DNA of 13,624 bases. Source: an uncultured Bacteroides sp. GTDB taxonomy: Bacteria > Bacteroidota > Bacteroidia > Bacteroidales > Bacteroidaceae. The stretch is from positions 1-13,624 of the forward strand of contig USSR01000113.1 of NCBI GenBank assembly GCA_900557355.1, given 5' to 3'. Within the stretch, counting starts at the first letter, position 1, and each line of letters starts with the position of its first letter. Positions 6,723 to 13,624 of the stretch are shown in pieces. The position numbers and the translations under genes are program-made. Below the pieces are notes generated by a model. The model was not told the origin of the DNA. It ran no database searches and worked only from the letters and a program-made list of their open reading frames with translations.

Positions 6723-8501
6723 TCAATCATAATCCAGTTTCACCAACTCATAATTTTTGGTGAAGCGTACAAAGAATACTTTCTTGTTGATAAAGCCACC
6801 CCAATTGTTTACACGTTGGAACTTGAATCCGGTTTGAATAGGTACCAGATCCATGAGTTGCATATTTTTCTCTAACTCAGAGCCATAGCGTGACAAGCCT
6901 TTCAGAAAGAAATAACCGGTATCAAAGCCTAACATACCATATTTTGGGTAGCGTTCATCCATCTCTTTGCCATACCATCTGCGGTAATTCTTAGTGAAGC
7001 TGATAGCCGCAGGTAACAAATTGTTGGTATAGAATGATGAATAGAAGTAAGTATCCAGTTCAAAGAAGGTTTCCAAATGATCCTTGGTGTAAGTTTGCCA
7101 TTCTGGATAACCGAACAAATGGATGTTACTTTCCGGATTTTCACGCACCAATAAGGTTAGTTGAGGAAGTATTTTTATCAGAGTCACATTGCTTCCCGAT
7201 GTAGGGATGAATATATTTTCCCGGTCGGAGCGTAATACTGTTTTCAGGGATTCTACTGTTGCATCCTCTTTCAGGGATTTCATTGGAATGGAACGGTTTT
7301 TCAGTTCGTCTTTTAATCCTTTGATAAATTCAGCTTTATCTTTTGTGCCTGTACTGGCCTCTATGAAGATAACATTAGCATTGGGGAATTGGCGAACAAA
7401 GTGGTCGTATACTTCTGAGTAAAGATATGACTGAGGAGTATTAATCTGATAGATGGCGGGGTTGCGGAATACACTGTTGTCTTTTGATGAGAACGGTACC
7501 ACGAGACGAATATCATTTTTCTGGGCGAAATCAGCCACTGGCTTGATTTGTTGTGGATATAACGGACCGAAAATAATATCCATATCCTTCATCTCCTTTT
7601 TGGAGAGGATTGGATTCAGAGAAGCACTCTCAGGACCGGAATTGTAAGCGTACAAATCAATAGAAACTCCACTGCGTTTCAAACTATCTACTGCCATGAG
7701 GAAGCCTTCATAATATTCTATCATACGGGCAGCCTCACTCTTGGAAACATCCAGGAAAGGAAGAATCAAGGCAGCTTTAATCGTACTGAAACGTTCTGTT
7801 GTTTTCTTGTTTTCACTGAATAATTGGGTGTCACTGGGCACTACCTGTGGCTGGGTAGGCTTCTCTACTTGCGCAGTAGGATAAGGAATACAGAGGAAAG
7901 TACCTTTCTTTATTTTGTTTTCACCTTTCAATTCCGGGTTGGCTGCTATCAGTTCTGCTTCGGAAATACCATACTCACGACTGATACTGTAAACAGTTTC
8001 TTTCCGCTTAACTTTGTGCATATCCCGGCAACGAGATTGTACAGGTCCCTGAATTAAGGGAATTGCAGGCTCATTAACGGTTTCCGTAGTAATTATACCT
8101 GCTTCGCTGGCGGAAGGTATGCGTATTACCTGTCCGATGCGAAAATTCTCGGCACTCAGTCCGGGGTTGGCATCACAAATAGCTTTGGCGGATATACCAT
8201 ATTTAACGGTCAACCGATACAGGGTTTCGCCCTGGGCTATAGTATGGAAAGTTTCTGTCTGAGTATTGGCAGCGGTGCGTGGAATGCGTAAAGTGCGTCC
8301 TACAAATATTTTTTCATCGCTTCCTGGATTCAACTTCACGATGTCCGACTGTGTGACACCGTACATACTGGATATGGAATAAAGGCTTTGCCCTTTTTCA
8401 ATGGTATGCAGAAAATATGACTGGTTCTCTTGTGCAATTGCTCCGAGACTGCATGCACCGGCGAGCAGCAAGGAGCAGAAAATCCGGTTAATCGTTCTCA
8501 T
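6723..8501 (-). CDS. LysM triple-repeat protein with type 1 periplasmic-binding fold
   Basis: I place the start at the ATG ending at 8501 (592 residues). The frame is open to a TTG at 8546, but that codon lies inside a promoter -7 box. From the ATG there is a clean signal peptide, probably cut after AIA at 23. Three LysM peptidoglycan-binding repeats follow at about 29-74, 85-129 and 161-206, each ending in the usual (R/C)IP. After a Pro/Thr/Gln-rich linker, residues about 240-592 resemble a type 1 periplasmic binding (LivK-like) fold: ALILPFLDV at its start, then DIIFGPLYPQQ and RLVVPFSSKDN. No ABC permease or ATPase gene is adjacent, so transport is unlikely. A wall-anchored sensor or a regulator of peptidoglycan synthesis, by analogy with the PBP-like fold of LpoA, is an inference only. 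The PorT-like gene follows. Confidence 0.85.
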   Translation of the reverse strand: MRTINRIFCSLLLAGACSLGAIAQENQSYFLHTIEKGQSLYSISSMYGVTQSDIVKLNPGSDEKIFVGRTLRIPRTAANTQTETFHTIAQGETLYRLTVKYGISAKAICDANPGLSAENFRIGQVIRIPSASEAGIITTETVNEPAIPLIQGPVQSRCRDMHKVKRKETVYSISREYGISEAELIAANPELKGENKIKKGTFLCIPYPTAQVEKPTQPQVVPSDTQLFSENKKTTERFSTIKAALILPFLDVSKSEAARMIEYYEGFLMAVDSLKRSGVSIDLYAYNSGPESASLNPILSKKEMKDMDIIFGPLYPQQIKPVADFAQKNDIRLVVPFSSKDNSVFRNPAIYQINTPQSYLYSEVYDHFVRQFPNANVIFIEASTGTKDKAEFIKGLKDELKNRSIPMKSLKEDATVESLKTVLRSDRENIFIPTSGSNVTLIKILPQLTLLVRENPESNIHLFGYPEWQTYTKDHLETFFELDTYFYSSFYTNNLLPAAISFTKNYRRWYGKEMDERYPKYGMLGFDTGYFFLKGLSRYGSELEKNMQLMDLVPIQTGFKFQRVNNWGGFINKKVFFVRFTKNYELVKLDYD

Positions 8502-8543
8502 TCGATATCGTTGGTTTAATTTTACAATTTCCCAAAGTAGCCG

Positions 8544-8575
8544 CAAAGGTAAGGATTTTGCCTAAATTTAACGAA
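8544..8575 (-). promoter_or_regulatory. Promoter of the LysM-barrel pair
   Basis: On the minus strand, TACCTTTG (plus 8544-8551) is a perfect TAnnTTTG. A weak -33 match, TTCG (8572-8575), lies 20 bp further upstream. Transcription would start near 8537-8539, giving a leader of about 36 nt to the ATG at 8501. This argues against the TTG at 8546 as the start codon. Confidence 0.6.
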
Positions 8576-8655
8576 AGGAATGCGTTAAGAAATAATATTG
8601 TGCATTTTAAAACTGAAAAATCTTATGTATCCGCTGATATTCGCTGGGAAACCGT

Positions 8656-8663
8656 TATTTTTG
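8656..8663 (+). promoter_or_regulatory. Candidate -7 element upstream of the CHU_C gene
   Basis: TATTTTTG is a perfect TAnnTTTG match 8 bp before the ATG at 8672. The -33 region 19 bp upstream reads GCTG (8633-8636), a partial match. If used, transcription would begin only a few bases before the start codon, giving an almost leaderless mRNA. TAATATTG at 8593-8600 is a second, weaker candidate that would give a normal leader. Confidence 0.42.
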
Positions 8664-8671
8664 CAGGTATT

Positions 8672-9391
8672 ATGCGATGCGGATTGTTTTCATATATCGG
8701 TTGTGTGGCGATACTGTTGCTCGGGTATTTACCGGTGTGGGCTGACGGGGGAAGGATAGGACTCTTAGAAGTGTCTCCCGTGGCTATTTTGCTTTCCGAA
8801 AACGGAGCAGCTCCGGAAGGGAATGTTTCTATCTTTCCGGATGATACCTATACGGGTGCCGCTCCTCTTGAATTTCGTTTTATGTGGAGAGATGAAGACT
8901 CCGGGGAGTCGTCGGATGAGACTGCAAACTTTCGTTATGAATGGAACTTCTCTCGCGACGCAGCTTTCAATGATATTTTCCTGACGCGCTTTGATGCTGA
9001 AACTATTTATAGTTTTCAGGAATCCGGTATGTTTTATGTCCGTCTGACTATGACGGATATTGAGACGGAAGAAACGAATACTTCTGGCACTTTTATGATT
9101 CGTATTACTGAATCGGAACTTAAAGTACCGAATGCTTTTTCACCTAATGGCGACGGAGTGAATGATGTGTTCCGTGTAAAGCATAAGTCGCTGGTTCGCT
9201 TCAATGCGTATGTTTTCAATCGTTGGGGACAGGAACTTTACCGCTGGGGATTACAGAATATTGATGCAGGATGGGATGGTACTGCGCATGGAAAGAATGT
9301 TCCCGAAGGTGTTTATTTTATAGTGGTAGAAGCGGAGGGAGCAGATGGAGTTAATTATAAGATTAAAAGTGATATTAATATATTAAGATAA
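8672..9391 (+). CDS. Secreted protein with gliding-motility/T9SS type B C-terminal domain
   Basis: I choose the ATG at 8672 (239 residues) because a signal peptide begins there (basic MRCG, a hydrophobic stretch to about 20, cleavage after VWA at 24). The frame is open to a TTG at 8558, but the extra 38 residues would bury the signal. Residues about 35-148 look like a beta-sandwich of PKD or Ig type ([24 protein letters not shown]). Residues 150-239 form a CHU_C/TIGR04131 domain: [14 protein letters not shown] at 152-165, then [19 protein letters not shown] and [10 protein letters not shown]. In Flavobacteriia and Porphyromonas this domain directs secretion through the type IX system. No T9SS core gene is in the window. 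The stop codon abuts the uvrA ATG with no spacer, so translational coupling is likely. Confidence 0.83.
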   Translation: MRCGLFSYIGCVAILLLGYLPVWADGGRIGLLEVSPVAILLSENGAAPEGNVSIFPDDTYTGAAPLEFRFMWRDEDSGESSDETANFRYEWNFSRDAAFNDIFLTRFDAETIYSFQESGMFYVRLTMTDIETEETNTSGTFMIRITESELKVPNAFSPNGDGVNDVFRVKHKSLVRFNAYVFNRWGQELYRWGLQNIDAGWDGTAHGKNVPEGVYFIVVEAEGADGVNYKIKSDINILR

Positions 9392-12220
9392 ATGACAGAA
9401 GAAACAGAATACATCAATGTATATGGTGCGCGCGTGCACAATCTAAAAAATATCGATGCGGAAATTCCCCGTAACAGTCTTACCGTTATTACGGGACTAA
9501 GCGGAAGCGGCAAGTCGTCGTTGGCATTCGACACGATTTTTGCCGAAGGACAGCGTCGGTATATCGAAACATTTTCTGCGTATGCCCGCAATTTCCTGGG
9601 AAATCTGGAGCGTCCCGATGTCGATAAGATTACGGGATTGAGTCCGGTTATTTCTATTGAACAAAAAACGACGAATAAGAATCCCCGCTCTACAGTCGGC
9701 ACTACAACGGAAATTTATGATTATTTACGTTTGCTTTATGCACGTGCCGGTATAGCTTATTCTTATCTTTCGGGTGAAAGAATGGTAAAATACACTGAAG
9801 AGCAAATCCTTGATTTGATCCTGAATGATTATAAAGGCAAGAAAATTTATATTCTGGCTCCATTAGTTCGTACTCGTAAGGGACATTATAAGGAACTGTT
9901 CGAACAGGTGCGTAAGAAAGGTTATCTCTATGTTCGTGTAGACGGTGAAATCAAGGAGGCATTGCCCGGTATGAAGTTGGACCGCTATAAGAATCATGAT
10001 ATAGAAGTAGTTATTGATAAGCTGGTTGTGACGGATAAAGATGACGTTCGTCTGAAAAACAGTGTGGCTACCGCGATGCAGCAAGGTGACGGCTTGTTGA
10101 TGATACTTGATTTGCAATCCGAAAATGTTCGTCACTATAGTAAGCGGTTAATGTGTCCTGTTACCGGGTTGTCCTACCGTGAGCCGGCACCCCACAATTT
10201 TTCATTCAACTCTCCGCAAGGTGCTTGCCCTAAATGTAAGGGATTGGGAGTTGTGAATCAGATTGATGTGGAAAAAGTGATTCCCGATCGGGAACTTTCT
10301 ATATACGAAGGAGCTGTCATTCCATTAGGTAAGTACAAGAATAGCATGATTTTCTGGCAGATTGCCGCTTTATTGGAGAAATATGAAGCTACCTTAAAAA
10401 CTCCTGTTAAGGAATTGCCGGATGAAGCCATTGATGAAATCCTCTACGGTTCGGATGAACGTATTAAGATTAAAAGCTCTCTTATCGGTACTTCTTCCGA
10501 TTACTTTGTAACGTTTGAGGGGGTGGTGAAGTATATTCAGATGTTACAGGAAAAAGATGCTTCTGCTACTGCACAAAAGTGGGCGGAGCAATTTGCTAAA
10601 ACTACTGTATGTCCTGAATGTAAAGGGGCAAGATTGAATAAAGAAGCTCTTCATTTCCGTATCCATGATAAGAATATCTATGAACTGTCTTGTATGGATA
10701 TCAATGAGCTATATGACTGGCTGATGAATGTCGATCAGTATCTGGATAATAAGCAGAAACAAATTGCTGTTGAGATATTGAAAGAAATCCGTACCCGTCT
10801 GAAATTCCTGTTGGATGTGGGACTGGATTACCTTGCCCTTGACCGTGGTTCTGTAACTCTTTCTGGTGGTGAGAGTCAGCGTATTCGTTTGGCTACTCAA
10901 ATCGGTTCGCAATTGGTGAATGTACTTTATATTCTTGATGAGCCGAGTATTGGCTTGCATCAGCGGGATAACCAGCGGCTAATTCATTCTCTGAAAGAGC
11001 TGAGGGATATCGGTAACTCCGTCATTGTTGTGGAGCATGATAAGGATATGATGATGGCTGCTGATTATGTGATTGATATGGGGCCGAAAGCCGGACGCTT
11101 GGGTGGTGAGGTTGTTTTTGCAGGAACTCCCAAGGAAATGTTGGAGACGCATACGTTGACATCACAATATCTTAATGGGGAACGTGAGATAGAAATACCC
11201 CAAAAACGTCGTGAAGGTAATGGGCATAGCCTTTGGCTGCGTGGTGCACGGGGGAATAACCTGAAAGGGGTAGATGTGGAATTTCCTCTTGGTAAGTTGA
11301 TCTGTGTCACTGGTGTATCCGGCAGCGGAAAATCTACGCTGATCAACGAAACATTGCAACCTATTCTTTCGCAGAAGTTCTATCGCTCGCTTCAGGATCC
11401 TCTGGAATACGATAGTATTGAAGGATTGGAAAACATCGATAAGGTGGTAAATGTGGATCAGTCTCCGTTGGGGCGTACACCGCGTTCTAATCCAGCCACT
11501 TATACGGGAGTCTTTTCTGATATTCGTAATTTGTTTGTAGGATTACCGGAAGCCAAGATACGCGGTTATAAACCGGGGCGCTTCTCTTTTAATGTGAGTG
11601 GCGGACGTTGTGAAGCGTGCCAGGGAAATGGTTACAAAACAATTGAAATGAACTTCCTGCCCGATGTATATGTACCCTGTGAAGTCTGTCATGGCAAACG
11701 CTATAATCGTGAGACATTGGAAGTGCGCTTCAAGGGAAAATCTATTGCTGATGTACTGGATATGACCATTAACCGTGCGGTGGAGTTTTTTGAAAATGTG
11801 CCACAGATTTTGAATAAGATTAAGGTAATACAGGAAGTCGGTCTGGGATATATAAAGTTGGGACAATCTTCCATCACCCTTTCCGGTGGTGAAAGCCAAC
11901 GTGTGAAATTGGCTACGGAACTTTCCAAGCGAGATACGGGGAAAACCCTTTATATTCTGGATGAGCCTACTACCGGACTTCATTTCGAAGACATTCGCGT
12001 ACTGATGAATGTGCTTAATAAATTGGTGGACAAAGGTAACACAGTGATTGTCATCGAGCATAATCTGGATGTTATCAAGATGGCTGATTATATCATCGAT
12101 ATGGGACCTGATGGTGGTAAGGGTGGGGGGCAACTCCTCAGTTGCGGCACACCGGAAGAAGTGGCCAAGAGTAAGAAGGGATATACCCCTAAGTTTTTGC
12201 GAGAAGAATTAAAAGGATAA
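9392..12220 (+). CDS. uvrA: Excinuclease ABC subunit A (UvrA)
   Basis: UvrA is the dimeric ABC-type ATPase that finds helix-distorting lesions and loads UvrB. The 942-residue protein is full length, with two ATPase modules. Walker A motifs are GLSGSGKS at 35-42 and GVSGSGKS at 641-648. Signature motifs LSGGESQR are at 490-497 and 830-837, each followed by a Walker B of the ILDEP type ([20 protein letters not shown]). The second zinc module is intact (C740, C743, C763, C766). The first has C255, C279 and C282, but threonine at 258 where E. coli UvrA has cysteine. I believe this is usual for Bacteroidetes, but it deserves an alignment. The ATG directly follows the stop of the CHU_C gene, and ybaK starts 3 bp downstream. 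The three genes probably form one transcript. Confidence 0.97.
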   Translation: MTEETEYINVYGARVHNLKNIDAEIPRNSLTVITGLSGSGKSSLAFDTIFAEGQRRYIETFSAYARNFLGNLERPDVDKITGLSPVISIEQKTTNKNPRSTVGTTTEIYDYLRLLYARAGIAYSYLSGERMVKYTEEQILDLILNDYKGKKIYILAPLVRTRKGHYKELFEQVRKKGYLYVRVDGEIKEALPGMKLDRYKNHDIEVVIDKLVVTDKDDVRLKNSVATAMQQGDGLLMILDLQSENVRHYSKRLMCPVTGLSYREPAPHNFSFNSPQGACPKCKGLGVVNQIDVEKVIPDRELSIYEGAVIPLGKYKNSMIFWQIAALLEKYEATLKTPVKELPDEAIDEILYGSDERIKIKSSLIGTSSDYFVTFEGVVKYIQMLQEKDASATAQKWAEQFAKTTVCPECKGARLNKEALHFRIHDKNIYELSCMDINELYDWLMNVDQYLDNKQKQIAVEILKEIRTRLKFLLDVGLDYLALDRGSVTLSGGESQRIRLATQIGSQLVNVLYILDEPSIGLHQRDNQRLIHSLKELRDIGNSVIVVEHDKDMMMAADYVIDMGPKAGRLGGEVVFAGTPKEMLETHTLTSQYLNGEREIEIPQKRREGNGHSLWLRGARGNNLKGVDVEFPLGKLICVTGVSGSGKSTLINETLQPILSQKFYRSLQDPLEYDSIEGLENIDKVVNVDQSPLGRTPRSNPATYTGVFSDIRNLFVGLPEAKIRGYKPGRFSFNVSGGRCEACQGNGYKTIEMNFLPDVYVPCEVCHGKRYNRETLEVRFKGKSIADVLDMTINRAVEFFENVPQILNKIKVIQEVGLGYIKLGQSSITLSGGESQRVKLATELSKRDTGKTLYILDEPTTGLHFEDIRVLMNVLNKLVDKGNTVIVIEHNLDVIKMADYIIDMGPDGGKGGGQLLSCGTPEEVAKSKKGYTPKFLREELKG

Positions 12221-12223
12221 ATT

Positions 12224-12703
12224 ATGAAAATCAATAAGACGAATGCGGCGAGGCTTTTGGATAAAGCCAAAATACCATACGAACTCATTCCCTATGAGGT
12301 GGATGAAAACGATTTAAGCGCTATTCATGTGGCTGATAGTTTGGGGGAGAATATCGAACAGGTATTCAAAACCCTTGTCCTGCATGGCGATAAGAATGGC
12401 TATTTCGTATGTGTCATCCCCGGTGAGCATGAGGTAGATTTAAAATTGGCGGCTAAAGCTTCCGGTAATAAGAAGTGTGATCTTATTCCGATGAAAGAAT
12501 TACTTCCTTTGACGGGATATATTCGTGGTGGATGTACTCCTATCGGTATGAAGAAACCTTTCCCTACATACATTCATGAATCTTGTCTCAATTATCCTTA
12601 TATCTACATAAGTGCGGGTCAGCGTGGCCTGCAACTTAAACTTGATCCAAATGATTTAATTAAGGAGGTTCATGCTGAAGTTTGCATCCTTTTTCATGAC
12701 TAA
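12224..12703 (+). CDS. ybaK: Cys-tRNA(Pro)/Cys-tRNA(Cys) deacylase YbaK/EbsC
   Basis: This 159-residue protein belongs to the YbaK/INS-like family of trans-editing factors, which hydrolyse Cys-tRNA(Pro) formed when prolyl-tRNA synthetase misactivates cysteine. K49 in QVFKTLVL corresponds to the family's essential lysine (K46 in E. coli YbaK). The GxxxPxG loop reads GGCTPIG at 102-108 and is followed by MKK, as in relatives. The segment YISAGQRGLQLKL near 128-140 is the usual C-terminal core. No signal or membrane segment is seen, so it is cytosolic. It starts 3 bp after uvrA and is probably translated from the same mRNA. No clear hairpin terminator follows it. Confidence 0.92.
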   Translation: MKINKTNAARLLDKAKIPYELIPYEVDENDLSAIHVADSLGENIEQVFKTLVLHGDKNGYFVCVIPGEHEVDLKLAAKASGNKKCDLIPMKELLPLTGYIRGGCTPIGMKKPFPTYIHESCLNYPYIYISAGQRGLQLKLDPNDLIKEVHAEVCILFHD

Positions 12704-12713
12704 TTTCACTTTT

Positions 12714-12746
12714 TTACAGGTTATTTCAGCAAAATGTATATATTTG
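12714..12746 (+). promoter_or_regulatory. Promoter of the POT transporter
   Basis: TATATTTG at 12739-12746 is a perfect TAnnTTTG. The -33 region is poor: TTAC at 12714-12717 with a 21-bp spacer. Transcription near 12752 would give a leader of about 45 nt to the ATG at 12798. The leader is A/T-rich with no visible riboswitch. Confidence 0.55.
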
Positions 12747-12797
12747 CATTTAATAAACGAAAATCAATCTAATTACTAATTTAAAAAACTTATATCT

Positions 12798-13624
12798 ATG
12801 TTCAAGAATCATCCTAAAGGTCTGTTGGCAGCTGCTATCTCCAATATGGGCGAAAGGTTCGGCTACTACATCATGAATGCCGTACTGGTACTGTTCCTCT
12901 GCTCCAAATTCGGCCTGAGTGACGAAACCAGTTCCATTATCTACTCAGTCTTTTATTGTGGTATCTATGTACTGAGTTTGGTAGGCGGTATTATTGCCGA
13001 TAGGACGCAAAACTATAAAGGAACAATCATGTCAGGATTGATAGTGATGTCATTGGGTTATGTCATTCTATCTATTCCTGTACTGTCCACTGCTGAAAAT
13101 ATTGGTTGGTTGCTTCCTTTGACTTGTGTCTCTTTGTTTTTCATTGCTTTCGGTAACGGACTTTTTAAAGGAAACTTACAGGCTATCGTAGGCCAGATGT
13201 ACGACAACCTTGAGAAAGAAGCTGAGAAAAAAGGACCTGAAGCCTTGAAGCTGGCTAAGAGCCGTCGTGATTCCGGCTTTCAGATATTCTATGTATTTAT
13301 TAATATTGGTGGGTTGATTGCACCTTTTGTTGCTCCCCTGCTCAGAGAATGGTGGCTGAAGGTTCATAGCATGATGTACAACGCTGATCTGCCTGCATTG
13401 TGCCATCAATATATTAAGGAAGGTGGCAATATGGCTTCTGATAATCTCTCTAACCTAAATGAACTGGTTGTCAAAGTAGGAGGCACGGTAACAACTGATT
13501 TGAGCGTTTTCTGTACTCAGTATCTTGACGTATTTAATACAGGTATCCACTATTCATTCATAGCTTCGGTAGTAGCTATGCTTATTTCTCTTTTCATTTT
13601 CATTGCGTGTCGGAAGGTATTCCC
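12798..13624 (+). CDS. POT/PTR2-family proton-coupled peptide transporter (partial)
   Basis: The frame is open from ATG 12798 to the right end (275 complete codons), so the C-terminal half is missing. It is an MFS transporter of the proton-dependent oligopeptide family in the inner membrane. Helix 1 carries GERFGYY at 18-24, the E2RFxYY half of the family's ExxERFxYY motif. The first acidic position is N16 instead of glutamate. Helix 4 carries FGNGLFKGNLQAIVGQMY, matching the conserved GxGxxKxN pattern, and helix 5 carries FQIFYVFINIGGLIAPF, matching the PTR2 signature. A hydrophilic insert lies between helices 4 and 5 (about DNLEKEAEKKGPEALKLAKS), and another after helix 5, before a hydrophobic segment near the window end. 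Di- or tripeptide uptake is likely. It has its own promoter, separate from ybaK. Confidence 0.9.
   Translation, partial: MFKNHPKGLLAAAISNMGERFGYYIMNAVLVLFLCSKFGLSDETSSIIYSVFYCGIYVLSLVGGIIADRTQNYKGTIMSGLIVMSLGYVILSIPVLSTAENIGWLLPLTCVSLFFIAFGNGLFKGNLQAIVGQMYDNLEKEAEKKGPEALKLAKSRRDSGFQIFYVFINIGGLIAPFVAPLLREWWLKVHSMMYNADLPALCHQYIKEGGNMASDNLSNLNELVVKVGGTVTTDLSVFCTQYLDVFNTGIHYSFIASVVAMLISLFIFIACRKVF

Noticed and set aside
8445..8501. Lipoprotein signal in the LysM protein (cysteine 17)
   Set aside because: The residues before the cysteine (AGA) are a poor lipobox, and a standard cleavage site after AIA at 23 fits better.
8502..8546. TTG start for the LysM protein adding 15 residues
   Set aside because: The TTG overlaps the -7 promoter box, so it would lie upstream of the transcript. 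The extra residues would also precede a clean signal peptide.
8558..8671. TTG start for the CHU_C protein adding 38 residues
   Set aside because: The added segment is polar and would bury the signal peptide that begins at the ATG at 8672.
11543..12133. Long antisense ORF (196 codons) inside uvrA
   Set aside because: It lies wholly within the conserved second ATPase module of uvrA and its protein shows no recognisable motif. It is a codon-use shadow of uvrA.
13176..13409. Minus-strand ORF near the right end
   Set aside because: It is antisense to the POT transporter reading frame, which is open to the window end and carries clear family motifs.

Overview
The window looks like chromosomal DNA of a gut-type Bacteroides or close relative (order Bacteroidales). 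This rests on protein content: a Bacteroidetes-type RNA polymerase omega, DUF4293, a PorT-family barrel and a CHU_C/type B C-terminal domain. It also rests on repeated matches to the Bacteroidetes promoter -7 element TAnnTTTG and moderate GC. The species cannot be fixed from the sequence alone. No insertion sequence, phage gene, CRISPR array, tRNA or rRNA is visible. Most of the window is conserved housekeeping DNA.

Layout from left to right. (1) uvrB lies on the minus strand. It diverges from a plus-strand pair: a PaaK-family aryl/acyl-CoA ligase and a small tandem-ACT protein. Between these two lies an unusual repeat whose two arms both have a 7-bp period. (2) bamD and rpoZ follow from a strong promoter next to a 13-bp dyad, and end at a good intrinsic terminator. 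A separate four-helix membrane protein (DUF4293) comes next. (3) A bidirectional terminator separates this from a minus-strand pair: a protein with three LysM domains and a type 1 periplasmic-binding fold, then a PorT-family outer-membrane barrel. (4) Divergent from that pair, a secreted protein with a gliding-motility/T9SS type B C-terminal domain abuts uvrA with no spacer, followed by ybaK. (5) A POT-family peptide transporter starts from its own promoter and runs off the right end.

Together the genes cover nucleotide excision repair (UvrA and UvrB, about 7.3 kb apart on opposite strands), outer-membrane assembly (BamD), transcription (omega), translation quality control (YbaK), peptide uptake (POT) and aryl-acid activation with possible amino-acid sensing (PaaK plus ACT).

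I found no clearly new system. The least explained part is the envelope cluster at about 6.0-9.4 kb: a LysM/binding-protein fusion, a PorT-like barrel, and a protein with a T9SS-type sorting domain that is coupled to a repair gene.
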